Of a DNA stretch of 50,024 bases, positions 35,096-42,545 are shown in pieces. Within the stretch, counting starts at the first letter, position 1. Each line of letters starts with the position of its first letter. The notes under the pieces were generated by a model, which worked only from the letters and a program-made list of their open reading frames with translations, had not been told where the DNA came from and made no database searches. A program made the position numbers and the translations under genes. The stretch comes from Erysipelotrichaceae bacterium (GTDB taxonomy: Bacteria; Bacillota_I; Bacilli_A; Erysipelotrichales; Erysipelotrichaceae), in the NCBI GenBank assembly GCA_017454765.1, contig JAFTCJ010000001.1, positions 1 through 50,024 on the forward strand, in the 5' to 3' direction.

Positions 35096-36646
35096 TTACT
35101 GAAGGATCGCCGAGGTATAAGGACCGACCTTCAGTTCACCGTTTTTGAATGATGCAACGGAGAATCCGCAGGATTCAAGAAGCTTGGAGAAGCGGCTGTC
35201 TTTTATCGCGATCTCCTGATCGGAGTTGTTGTGGACGATGTATGTTATTTCACCGTCATATTCAACGGTGAAACCGCCGAGATTGCTCTGACCCAGATCG
35301 AGTCTCTTATACTGGCCTCTGGCGATCTGGGGATAGTTTTTTCTGATTGAGATCAGTCTGGAATAATTCCTGAAGAGAGAATTCTTTTCGTTCATCTGTT
35401 CTTTGACGGTCCCGTTGATCTGATTTTTGGCTTCGTAGGTGCTGCCTTCCGGATCTTTCACCGTATCATCATCTCCCCACAGCATGGCCAGTCTTCTGTT
35501 GGCGTCCGTATTGGCACCGCCTCTGGAACCTTTCATGCCGATCTCTTCACCGTAATAGATGAAGGGGGAGCCCGGTGAAAGCAGGTAGAGATTTGCGCCC
35601 ATGCAGGCCTGTCCGTCTTTGACATTCAGATATCCGGCCGATCTGTCCATGTCGTGATTGGATATGAATGATATCGGCATGGCTTCGGGATTGATCTGTT
35701 CCAATGCATTCTGATAGTTTTCCGTGTAGGAAGTAAAGCGGGAGATATCTTCTGATTTGGCAGTGCGGGCAATGAGTCCGTCCGCCTGGGAGACTGCGAA
35801 GTTGAAACAGTTCATCTGGCTCTGATACTGGCTGATCTCGCTTTCGCCGCTCCATACTTCACCGACAAGATAGATATCGTTTTTGATCTCTTTCAGTTTT
35901 CCTGTATACCATTGCCAGAAGTCGACGGAAGCGCCGCTGCTGCTGAGGTAGATGTATTTGGCTGCATCGAAGCGGAACCCGTCGATGCCTTTGTCCAGAT
36001 AGTATCTGGCGATATTGAGGACTTCTTCCCTGACTTTCTCGTTATCGAAGTTGAGTTCGGGCATGTCATAGGAGAAGTTGCATTCATAGATCTCTTCGGT
36101 ATTTTCAAGGGAACAGAAGGATCCGTTGGATGGCTGATTATCTCTGGTCGAATAGACATAATAGTCATAGTAGGGATTGTTGTAGTCGTTGTTCTGATGA
36201 GCGATCTGGAACTGTCTGAACCATTCGTTCTGGGTCGAGGTATGATTGAGTGCCAGGTCCAGGATCACCAGGATGTTTCTTTCGTGACATCTGGCGATCA
36301 GTTCGTCAAGATCATCCTGTGTTCCGAATGAGGGATCGATGCGGTAATAGTCGATGACATCATACTTGTGATAGGAAGGGGAAAGGAAGATCGGTGTCAG
36401 CCAGATGCCCTGGATGCCAAGAGAGTCTGTTGAATTGATGTTTCCGTCATTGAGATAGTCAAGACGGTTGATGATCCCTTTGAGATCGCCGATGCCGTCA
36501 TTGTTGCTGTCGGAGAAAGATCCGACAAAGATTTCGTAGAAGACCCTGTAGTTGTCAGAAGTCGTATCGGCCTGCTTTTTACTGGAAGCGGAACAGGATA
36601 CACACATGAACAGTATCATCAGGATCAGAAGTATTTTTTTTATCAT
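35096..36646 (-). CDS. GH13 alpha-amylase lipoprotein
   Basis: A 516-residue glycoside hydrolase predicted to hydrolyse alpha-1,4-glucans at the cell surface. The signal MIKKILLILMILFMCVSC ends in lipobox CVSC with Cys18. Catalytic residues are Asp227 in GFRFDAAKY (nucleophile), Glu263 in LVGEVWSG (acid/base) and Asp332 in FISNHDMD; the first conserved region is LDLALNHT. FVGSFSDSNNDGIGDLKGI is the usual start of oligo-1,6-glucosidase/amylase-like GH13 enzymes. GGAGA precedes the ATG. It converges on the transporter operon and diverges from malQ; the 76-bp gap to malQ is AT-rich with no clear promoter that I can define. Confidence 0.9.
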   Translation of the reverse strand: MIKKILLILMILFMCVSCSASSKKQADTTSDNYRVFYEIFVGSFSDSNNDGIGDLKGIINRLDYLNDGNINSTDSLGIQGIWLTPIFLSPSYHKYDVIDYYRIDPSFGTQDDLDELIARCHERNILVILDLALNHTSTQNEWFRQFQIAHQNNDYNNPYYDYYVYSTRDNQPSNGSFCSLENTEEIYECNFSYDMPELNFDNEKVREEVLNIARYYLDKGIDGFRFDAAKYIYLSSSGASVDFWQWYTGKLKEIKNDIYLVGEVWSGESEISQYQSQMNCFNFAVSQADGLIARTAKSEDISRFTSYTENYQNALEQINPEAMPISFISNHDMDRSAGYLNVKDGQACMGANLYLLSPGSPFIYYGEEIGMKGSRGGANTDANRRLAMLWGDDDTVKDPEGSTYEAKNQINGTVKEQMNEKNSLFRNYSRLISIRKNYPQIARGQYKRLDLGQSNLGGFTVEYDGEITYIVHNNSDQEIAIKDSRFSKLLESCGFSVASFKNGELKVGPYTSAILQ

Positions 36647-36722
36647 AATTTGTCTCCGATAATGTTAATCTTATTTTAATATTTACGCTAGAATAATAAT
36701 AGAGGATTTAAAGGGGAATCAT

Positions 36723-38216
36723 ATGGAAAGAAAAAGAAGTGCAGGCATCCTTCTGCCTATCTCATCTCTGCCGTCGGCTTACGGTATCGGCACAATTGGA
36801 AAAGAAGCTTACAGTTTTGTCAATTTTCTGGTGAAGGCCAATCAGACATACTGGCAGGTACTGCCGATCGGACCGACGAGCTATGGGGATTCGCCATACC
36901 AGTCGTTCTCGTCTTTTGCGGGCAATCCTTACTTCATCGACCTCGATATTCTGGTGAAGGAAGGTCTGCTGGAAAAGAAGGATCTGAGATCCCTTAAAGT
37001 TGAAGATGAGCGCTATGTCGATTACGGAAGGCTCTATGAGACGAGATATCCCGTTCTTTATAAAGCTTATCTGAAGGGGAAAGAGACCTGCAGGGAAGCA
37101 TTTGAAAAGTTTGTGAAAGACAATGCATCCTGGCTTGAGGATTACGCTCTGTTCATGGCTATCAAGAAACACTTTGACATGCGTTCCTGGCTGGAATGGC
37201 CGGATGAACTGATCAGGGAAAGAAAACCCGAAGCTGTGAATCATTACAAAGAAGAATTAAAGGATGATGTCGCTTTCTATGAGTTCCTCCAGTATCTTTT
37301 CTACGATCAGTATGAAAAACTGAGAAAATATGCCAACAGCAAGGGGATAAAGATCATCGGTGACCTGCCGATCTATGTAGCCATGGATTCCGCCGATGTC
37401 TGGAGCGATTCGAAACAGTTTCAGCTGGATGAGAACACCAAAGTTCCCAAGGATGTCGCCGGTGTACCGCCGGATTACTTCTCGAAAAACGGTCAGCTCT
37501 GGGGCAATCCGCTCTATGACTGGAAATACATGAAGACAACCGGCTACAAGTGGTGGATCGACCGTGTGGCCGGTGTGGCGAAGTTCTTCGATGTGATCCG
37601 CATCGACCACTTCCGCGGATTTGAAGATTACTGGGCGGTAAAATACGGTGAAAAAACAGCCAAAGGCGGCCATTGGGAGAAGGGACCCTCCGTTGATTTT
37701 GTCAAGGTTCTCAGAGACTGGTTCAGAGATGTGCAGTTCATTGCCGAAGATCTCGGTGTCATCACCGAAGATGTTACGAAACTTCTGAAAGAATCCGGAT
37801 TCCCGGGCATGAGAGTATTGGAATTCGGAATGACACCTGACGGGACGAGCTATCACTGTCCGCATAATCAGGTCGAAAACTGCGTCTGTTACATCGCGAC
37901 CCATGACAACTGTCCGATCATGGGCTGGATCGCGGATGCCAAACCGAAAGATCTCGATTATGCCAAGCGCTATTACGGTCTCAATGAAGAGGAAGGCTAC
38001 AACTTCGGTTTCATCAGAGGCGGCATGTCTTCCGTTGCCTTTCTGTTCGTCGCCCAGATGCAGGATTATCTGGGACTGGGCAACGAGGCCACCATCAACA
38101 GGCCGGGAACGCTGGGCAACTGGAAATGGCGCATGCTGAAAGGGGAGGCAAACAGTGCTCTGGCAAAGAAGATCTCTTTAATCACCCATACTTATCACAG
38201 AGACCGCCAAAAGTAG
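36723..38216 (+). CDS. malQ: 4-alpha-glucanotransferase (amylomaltase)
   Basis: Cytoplasmic GH77 enzyme, 497 residues, that disproportionates maltodextrins. Hallmarks: SAGILLPISSLPSAYGIG at the start, Asp295 in RIDHFRG (nucleophile), Glu342 in IAEDLGVIT (acid/base) and Asp395 in ATHDNC. In most family members the last motif reads THDNDT; here it is THDNCP. AAAGGGG precedes the ATG. Together with the importer and glycogen phosphorylase it completes maltodextrin breakdown to glucose and glucose-1-phosphate. It is divergent from the amylase gene. Confidence 0.95.
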   Translation: MERKRSAGILLPISSLPSAYGIGTIGKEAYSFVNFLVKANQTYWQVLPIGPTSYGDSPYQSFSSFAGNPYFIDLDILVKEGLLEKKDLRSLKVEDERYVDYGRLYETRYPVLYKAYLKGKETCREAFEKFVKDNASWLEDYALFMAIKKHFDMRSWLEWPDELIRERKPEAVNHYKEELKDDVAFYEFLQYLFYDQYEKLRKYANSKGIKIIGDLPIYVAMDSADVWSDSKQFQLDENTKVPKDVAGVPPDYFSKNGQLWGNPLYDWKYMKTTGYKWWIDRVAGVAKFFDVIRIDHFRGFEDYWAVKYGEKTAKGGHWEKGPSVDFVKVLRDWFRDVQFIAEDLGVITEDVTKLLKESGFPGMRVLEFGMTPDGTSYHCPHNQVENCVCYIATHDNCPIMGWIADAKPKDLDYAKRYYGLNEEEGYNFGFIRGGMSSVAFLFVAQMQDYLGLGNEATINRPGTLGNWKWRMLKGEANSALAKKISLITHTYHRDRQK

Positions 38217-38226
38217 CTGAATCGGC

Positions 38227-38255
38227 TTGAAAAAGCGCTTTTATCGTGTTATATT
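38227..38255 (+). promoter_or_regulatory. rpsO promoter
   Basis: TTGAAA and TATATT separated by exactly 17 bp, with an RNA start near 38262, right where the structured S15 leader begins. The spacer contains the palindrome AAAAGCGCTTTT (38231-38242). Confidence 0.8.
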
Positions 38256-38261
38256 GATTAG

Positions 38262-38336
38262 GCATTGTTACTGAGTATGGACCATCTCCGGATCCACACA
38301 CGGTTACAATCGAAAAAGAAAAAAAGGAGAAAGAAA
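38262..38336 (+). promoter_or_regulatory. Ribosomal S15 leader, candidate autoregulatory RNA
   Basis: The about 75-nt leader folds into an outer stem ATTGTTACTG (38264-38273) / CGGTTACAAT (38301-38310), with one U-U mismatch and a U-G pair next to a G-C pair. This encloses TGGA (38278-38281) / TCCA (38293-38296). An unstructured A-rich stretch with AAGGAG follows. S15 represses its own mRNA in several bacteria through unrelated leader structures, often using a G-U/G-C element like its 16S rRNA site. The assignment rests on position and structure only. Confidence 0.5.
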
Positions 38337-38603
38337 ATGTTATCAAAAGCTGAAAAGGCACAGATCGTCAAGGATTATGCCAGATTTGAAGGTGACACGG
38401 GTTCCGTTGAAGTACAGGTCGCATTACTGACGGCTTCCATCAACAGGCTCACTGTCCACATGCAGTCCAACAAGAAGGATTTCCATTCCAACAGAGGTCT
38501 TCTGATGATGGTCGGTAAGAGAAAGAGCTTACTGGAATACCTGAAGAGAGAAGACATCAACAGGTACAGGGAACTTGTTGCGAAATTAGGTTTGAGAAAA
38601 TAA
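38337..38603 (+). CDS. rpsO: 30S ribosomal protein S15
   Basis: An 88-residue primary 16S rRNA binding protein of the platform. The sequence [20 protein letters not shown] and the ending [13 protein letters not shown] are standard, and the length is typical. AAGGAGAAAGAAA precedes the ATG at 38337; an in-frame extension upstream lies in the leader and is not coding. It is monocistronic with its own promoter, structured leader and terminator. Confidence 0.97.
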   Translation: MLSKAEKAQIVKDYARFEGDTGSVEVQVALLTASINRLTVHMQSNKKDFHSNRGLLMMVGKRKSLLEYLKREDINRYRELVAKLGLRK

Positions 38604-38612
38604 CATGGGATC

Positions 38613-38640
38613 AGCAGACAGAAATGTCTGCTTTTCTTTT
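38613..38640 (+). terminator. Terminator of rpsO
   Basis: AGCAGACA-GAAA-TGTCTGCT followed by TTTCTTTT: an 8-bp perfect stem with a GNRA loop. Confidence 0.88.
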
Positions 38641-38649
38641 GTGCTAAAA

Positions 38650-38655
38650 TATAAT
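38650..38655 (+). promoter_or_regulatory. -10 box of the TetR operon
   Basis: TATAAT lies 10 nt after the rpsO terminator and 19 nt before the tetR-like ATG. The leader of about 13 nt contains AGAGG. No clear -35 is seen because that position falls within the terminator stem. Confidence 0.42.
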
Positions 38656-38674
38656 AAACAGAGGTTCATTAATT

Positions 38675-39304
38675 ATGGCACAGAAACTGAAAGAAGAACT
38701 GAGGGAAGCGATCATCAGCGCGGCAAGGGAAGAGTTTCTCGAGCACGGATATGAAGACGCTTCGATGCGCCGGATCGCCGCTAAAGCCGGTATTACCGTA
38801 GGCAATATCTACCGCTATTTCAGAAACAAGGAAGATCTCAGCCAGTATATCCTTGCAGATACCTCAAAGGATATCGGCGGGATCCTGGACGGATTAAGGA
38901 TAGAAAATCTGTCCAAACAGCCCAGGGTATTCAATATGAAGACTGATCCTGCACAGCTGTCGAAGATGATGGATGAATTCGCCGAACAGGTCGTTTATCT
39001 GTATCTGAATAAACGGGAGGAATTCAACATCATCATGAATGATGAGAAACAGAACAGGAAAATCAAAAACTGGTTTTCCCAGACTTTTTCCTCTCTGATC
39101 GATCAGCCTTATACGGTCATCGATTTTTCAAAGGAAAGAAATATCCTTGCAGATGCCTATGCATCGGCCGCTTTTGCGGGCATGAAACAGATCTTTCAGG
39201 AAGCCGATGATGATGAACAGACACTGTTTGCGCTGCTGAGACTTTATCTGAGACGTTTTATCAATATGGTCTGTGAAGAGATCAGGAACGGGAACGGATA
39301 CTGA
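38675..39304 (+). CDS. TetR/AcrR-family transcriptional regulator
   Basis: A 209-residue regulator. The N-terminal helix-turn-helix domain (about 8-55) contains AAREEFLEHGYEDASMRRIAAKAGITVGNIYRYFRNKEDL, a classical TetR pattern shown here as two adjoining family motifs. The C-terminal ligand domain is not recognisable. It shares one base with the next gene (TGATG), so it is probably co-expressed with the FAD protein and methyltransferase and may control the operon. No convincing operator palindrome is seen upstream beyond a short ATTAAT. Confidence 0.88.
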   Translation: MAQKLKEELREAIISAAREEFLEHGYEDASMRRIAAKAGITVGNIYRYFRNKEDLSQYILADTSKDIGGILDGLRIENLSKQPRVFNMKTDPAQLSKMMDEFAEQVVYLYLNKREEFNIIMNDEKQNRKIKNWFSQTFSSLIDQPYTVIDFSKERNILADAYASAAFAGMKQIFQEADDDEQTLFALLRLYLRRFINMVCEEIRNGNGY

Positions 39305-40821
39305 TGCTGCTGGTAAAGGGGATCAAGCTTCCTGCAGGTGAAGACGAATCAAAACTGCAGCAGCTGCTGGAAAAGAAGCTGAAACATCCTGTCAGATCAT
39401 ATGGGATCCATAAAAAATCACTCGATGCCAGGAAAGAGCCTTTTTACGTGTATTCTTTACTGGTCGATATCGAAAACGAAGAAAGATATCTCAAATACAA
39501 AGATATCGAATCATATGTGAAAGAAGACTTTTCTCTTTTGAAAAGAAAGATCGATGAAACGTGCATCATCGCCGGCTACGGACCAAGCGGAATCTTTGCC
39601 GCTTACCGGCTGGCTGAAGCCGGATATAAAGTTCTTGTCTTTGAAAAAGGCAAGCGGATCAGAGAAAGAGAAGAAGATGTCGAGCGTTTCTTCCGGCACG
39701 GCATCCTTGATGAATCATCCAATGTCCAGTTCGGAGAGGGCGGTGCCGGTACTTTTTCCGATGCCAAACTGACGACAAGGATCAAAGATCCCTTTATCGG
39801 ATACATCCTGGATGTATTCGTGAAACACGGTGCCGATCCGAAGATCAGATATGAGAATCATGCCCATATCGGCACAGATGAAGTCAGAAGGATCATTGAA
39901 AAGATCACAGACGATCTGACAGAAAAAGGTGTTGAGTTTCATTTTGCCGAAGCAATGAAACAGATCGTTCTGGATGAAGAAAGAAAAGTGACAGCCATAA
40001 AGACCGATCAGGGGGAATATCACTGTGATCATCTGCTTCTGGGCATCGGCCACAGTGCTTATGAGACGATCATGATGCTGAAAGAAAAGGGTGTTCAGAT
40101 CGAAAAGAAAGACATGGCAGTCGGTTTCCGTGTCGAACATCCCCAGAAACTGATCGATGAAAGACAGACAAAAGGCCAGATCGAAAGCGCCAATGAGTAT
40201 TTCCTGAGATACAAGGGAGAAAAGGGTGTCTATTCTTTCTGCATGTGTCCGGGCGGTATCGTCATCCCTGCCATGTCGGACAAAGAGACGATCGTCACCA
40301 ATGGCATGTCCTATGCCGCCAGGGATTCGGGCATCGCCAATTCAGCCATCCTAATACAGATCCCGAAAGAGGAATTTGAAGACGGTTATGATTATCTCCA
40401 TCAGATCGAAAGCGATGCCTATCATTATTCATCCTCATACAGGGCACTGTCACAGAACATCAGCGATTTCATGAAAGGTGAGCTGAATGAACTGATCTTT
40501 TCATCGACTTATCCGTTAAAGACAGTCTTATATGATTTCAATCAGTTCTTCTGTGAAAAAGATCTGAAGATCATCAAAGAAGCATTATGTGATTTTGACC
40601 GCAAGATCCCCGGATTCATCGAAAAGGGGATCATGGTGGGACCGGAAACGAGATCTTCTTCACCGGTCAGGATCACCCGTGACAGTTCATATCAGTCCAT
40701 CAATACAAAAAAGCTTTATCCGATGGGCGAAGGTGCCGGATACGGCGGCGGGATCATGTCCTGCGCACTCGATGGCATAAGGATCGCAAATGCGATAATA
40801 TTGAACCATGAAGAAATATGA
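39304..40821 (+). CDS. FAD-dependent dehydrogenase (COG2509), second copy
   Basis: A 505-residue flavoprotein paralogous to the protein at 16960. An extra N-terminal domain of about 85 residues (IKLPAGEDESKLQQLLEKKL) precedes the nucleotide-binding motif CIIAGYGPSGIFAAYRLAEAG. The family motif FGEGGAGTFSDAKLTTR follows; the C-terminal FAD contact is PMGEGAGYGGGIMSCALDGI. It resembles the longer COG2509 proteins common in Firmicutes. The biochemical role is unknown. The start overlaps the TetR stop and the end overlaps the methyltransferase gene by 14 bp. Confidence 0.85.
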   Translation: MLLVKGIKLPAGEDESKLQQLLEKKLKHPVRSYGIHKKSLDARKEPFYVYSLLVDIENEERYLKYKDIESYVKEDFSLLKRKIDETCIIAGYGPSGIFAAYRLAEAGYKVLVFEKGKRIREREEDVERFFRHGILDESSNVQFGEGGAGTFSDAKLTTRIKDPFIGYILDVFVKHGADPKIRYENHAHIGTDEVRRIIEKITDDLTEKGVEFHFAEAMKQIVLDEERKVTAIKTDQGEYHCDHLLLGIGHSAYETIMMLKEKGVQIEKKDMAVGFRVEHPQKLIDERQTKGQIESANEYFLRYKGEKGVYSFCMCPGGIVIPAMSDKETIVTNGMSYAARDSGIANSAILIQIPKEEFEDGYDYLHQIESDAYHYSSSYRALSQNISDFMKGELNELIFSSTYPLKTVLYDFNQFFCEKDLKIIKEALCDFDRKIPGFIEKGIMVGPETRSSSPVRITRDSSYQSINTKKLYPMGEGAGYGGGIMSCALDGIRIANAIILNHEEI

Positions 40822-41512
40822 AAGAAGCGATGAGCGTTCCTATTGTTTGGGGATGTCGCTGACGATCGAAGCGCTCAAACACAGGCCTGAAGCAATCACG
40901 GAGATCATTCTTTCCGGCAAGGCAAACAGAAATGCCCAGTTTTCTTCATTGCTGGAGCTGTGTGAAAAAGAAAAGATCGCTTTCCGCTGTGACGATGAAA
41001 CGATCGACAGGCTCTCTCTGAAAGAGAACTGCTACTGCATCGCTTTCTTTGATAAATTTGATTCAGAATTACATAGTGATACGAATATCGTTCTTTACGG
41101 TTTTGATGATTTCGGAGAGCTGGGAACGGTACTGCGTTCGGCGGTCTCTTTTGATTTTTCCGATATCGTTCTGATTGATTCCGATATCGATTACTTCGAT
41201 CCCCGCTGCATCAGGGCTTCGATGGGCTCGATCTTCCACTGCAATATCGTCACATATGAAAAACTGGAGGATTATCTGAAAGATTATCCCGATCAGAACA
41301 TTTATCCCTTTGTATCGGTTTCGGACCGTATGTTAAGTCAGGTCCGATTTGAAGAGCCGTATACCCTGATCATTTCTCAGGAGACTTCGAAACTGGATGA
41401 ATTATTTCAAAACGGCATCATGATCGATCACCGCGGTCGGGATGAGATATCCTTGTCGATCCGTTCTTCGATCGTATTTGCCCAGGCTTATCATCAGAAG
41501 CGCAGCCGGTAA
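40808..41512 (+). CDS. SPOUT-family RNA methyltransferase (TrmH/SpoU-like)
   Basis: A 234-residue protein of the SpoU group. The N-terminal substrate-binding part (SLTIEALKHRPEAITEIILSG) is followed by the knotted catalytic domain: motif 1 is GFDDFGELGTVLRSAVSF and the RASMGSIFHCNIV stretch is typical. Motif 3, normally with a conserved SLN before the last helix, is changed to ISLSIRSSIVFAQAY, so the SAM-binding end is divergent. The target RNA is unknown. Its 3' end overlaps the convergent radical SAM gene by 19 bp. Confidence 0.75.
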   Translation: MKKYERSDERSYCLGMSLTIEALKHRPEAITEIILSGKANRNAQFSSLLELCEKEKIAFRCDDETIDRLSLKENCYCIAFFDKFDSELHSDTNIVLYGFDDFGELGTVLRSAVSFDFSDIVLIDSDIDYFDPRCIRASMGSIFHCNIVTYEKLEDYLKDYPDQNIYPFVSVSDRMLSQVRFEEPYTLIISQETSKLDELFQNGIMIDHRGRDEISLSIRSSIVFAQAYHQKRSR

Positions 41513-42297
41513 CTGCATCGGGAACACAGATCGCAGACGATCTTCCTGTTTCGGAAACTGCTGATGATATTATTATATTTTTCAGATGAAAGGATATCCG
41601 CAAGGCTGTCCTTTTTCAGATTGCCCAGCAGATTGCAAGCATGAGGATCCAGGCAGCATAAGGTCACATCGCCGTTATGATTGATTGCGATCTGGTCGAT
41701 GCCGCCGTGACATGTGCCTTCAGACGAAATGACCGGGTCATCAATCTTGGGCCACTCAAAGAGTTCCTGATGATACAGATAGACATTTTCTTTCAGCTGA
41801 AAAGAACCTTGTTTCGCCGTCTCATTGATGCCGTAGCGTCTGATCAGGGAATCACGGTAGTCTTTAACATTCTTTGAAAGCGAATCTTCATCGTAAAAAC
41901 GCAGTTCGATGATACTGTCTTTCGGATCTTCGATCAGGGAACCGATCGTATTGAAATAGTCTTTTTCCGTATTTTCATCGCAGCTGTGAATCGAAACAGA
42001 GAGCTTTCTCAGACACGGATGATCGAGAAGACCGGGATATCTGTATAACAGCATCCCGTTTGTGACCAGCTGCAGCCGGAACTTTTTCTGATCAAGCAGA
42101 TCCAGGATCTGTTCAAAATCCGGATGCATGAGCGGTTCGCCGAGGATATGCAGATAAAGATAGCTGCAGAAAGGTCTAATCTCATCGGTAAAACGGTCGA
42201 TCTCTTCAAGGCTCATGAAAGCATTTCCTTTCTCATAGGTACAGAAAGGACAGCTCAGATTGCAGGCATCCGTTATCTCCAGATAGACTCGTTTCAT
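41494..42297 (-). CDS. Radical SAM / SPASM protein
   Basis: A 267-residue radical SAM enzyme with Cys12, Cys16 and Cys19 in CNLSCPFC. A GEPLMHPDFEQILDLL motif lies in the barrel. The C-terminal SPASM-type region contains the spaced cysteines of CHGG, CCLDPHAC and CDLCSRC, for one or two extra iron-sulfur clusters. Such proteins often modify peptides or act as maturases, but no precursor peptide gene is seen nearby, so the substrate is open. A TAAAAT box ends 6 nt before the ATG and no Shine-Dalgarno is visible. The 3' end overlaps the convergent methyltransferase gene. Confidence 0.8.
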   Translation of the reverse strand: MKRVYLEITDACNLSCPFCTYEKGNAFMSLEEIDRFTDEIRPFCSYLYLHILGEPLMHPDFEQILDLLDQKKFRLQLVTNGMLLYRYPGLLDHPCLRKLSVSIHSCDENTEKDYFNTIGSLIEDPKDSIIELRFYDEDSLSKNVKDYRDSLIRRYGINETAKQGSFQLKENVYLYHQELFEWPKIDDPVISSEGTCHGGIDQIAINHNGDVTLCCLDPHACNLLGNLKKDSLADILSSEKYNNIISSFRNRKIVCDLCSRCSYRLRF

Positions 42298-42343
42298 AAG
42301 GTCATTTTATCTTATTTTGAACAGATAATATAGCAGTAAGTGA

Positions 42344-42372
42344 TTGTAAAAAAGCCTGTTTTATAGTAATAT
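42344..42372 (+). promoter_or_regulatory. Promoter of the riboswitch-ATPase unit
   Basis: TTGTAA and TAATAT with a 17-bp spacer place the RNA start near 42378, directly at the 5' strand of the riboswitch P1 stem. Confidence 0.72.
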
Positions 42373-42375
42373 TTT

Positions 42376-42527
42376 AGCGATGAGGGAGTAGCTTGCGTAT
42401 GTAAATACGTGTCAAGCCAACAATCTCGGCGTAAAGCCTGGTTTGCCTTAAAAAGCGAGACTCATGTATGACGCTTTGTTGTGCATGAGTAAAAAACAGC
42501 TCATGCAGAACATGAGTTTTCTTTTTT
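42376..42527 (+). promoter_or_regulatory. yybP-ykoY (Mn2+) riboswitch
   Basis: The aptamer runs from about 42376 to 42475. The conserved loop GAGGGAGTAGC (42382-42392) and the CTCGGCG...GCGAGA segment match the family's two metal-binding loops. P1 is ATGAG (42380-42384) / CTCAT (42461-42465), extended by AGCG (42376-42379) / CGCT (42472-42475). Downstream, CATGAG at 42484 can pair with CTCATG at 42461 or at 42500; CTCATG at 42500 can instead pair with CATGAG at 42511 to form a terminator. Metal binding should stabilise P1 and prevent termination, turning the ATPase gene on. Family members sense Mn2+. Confidence 0.87.
42500..42527 (+). terminator. Riboswitch-controlled terminator
   Basis: CTCATG-CAGAA-CATGAG followed by TTTTCTTTTTT, 19 nt before the ATPase start codon. 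It competes with the CATGAG (42484) / CTCATG (42500) antiterminator. Confidence 0.82.
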
Positions 42528-42545
42528 AAGGAAGAAGGGAGAAAA

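Noticed and set aside
38231..38242. AAAAGCGCTTTT palindrome in the rpsO promoter as a catabolite (cre) site
   Set aside because: The core matches but the flanking TG and CA of the consensus do not, and catabolite control of rpsO would be unexpected.
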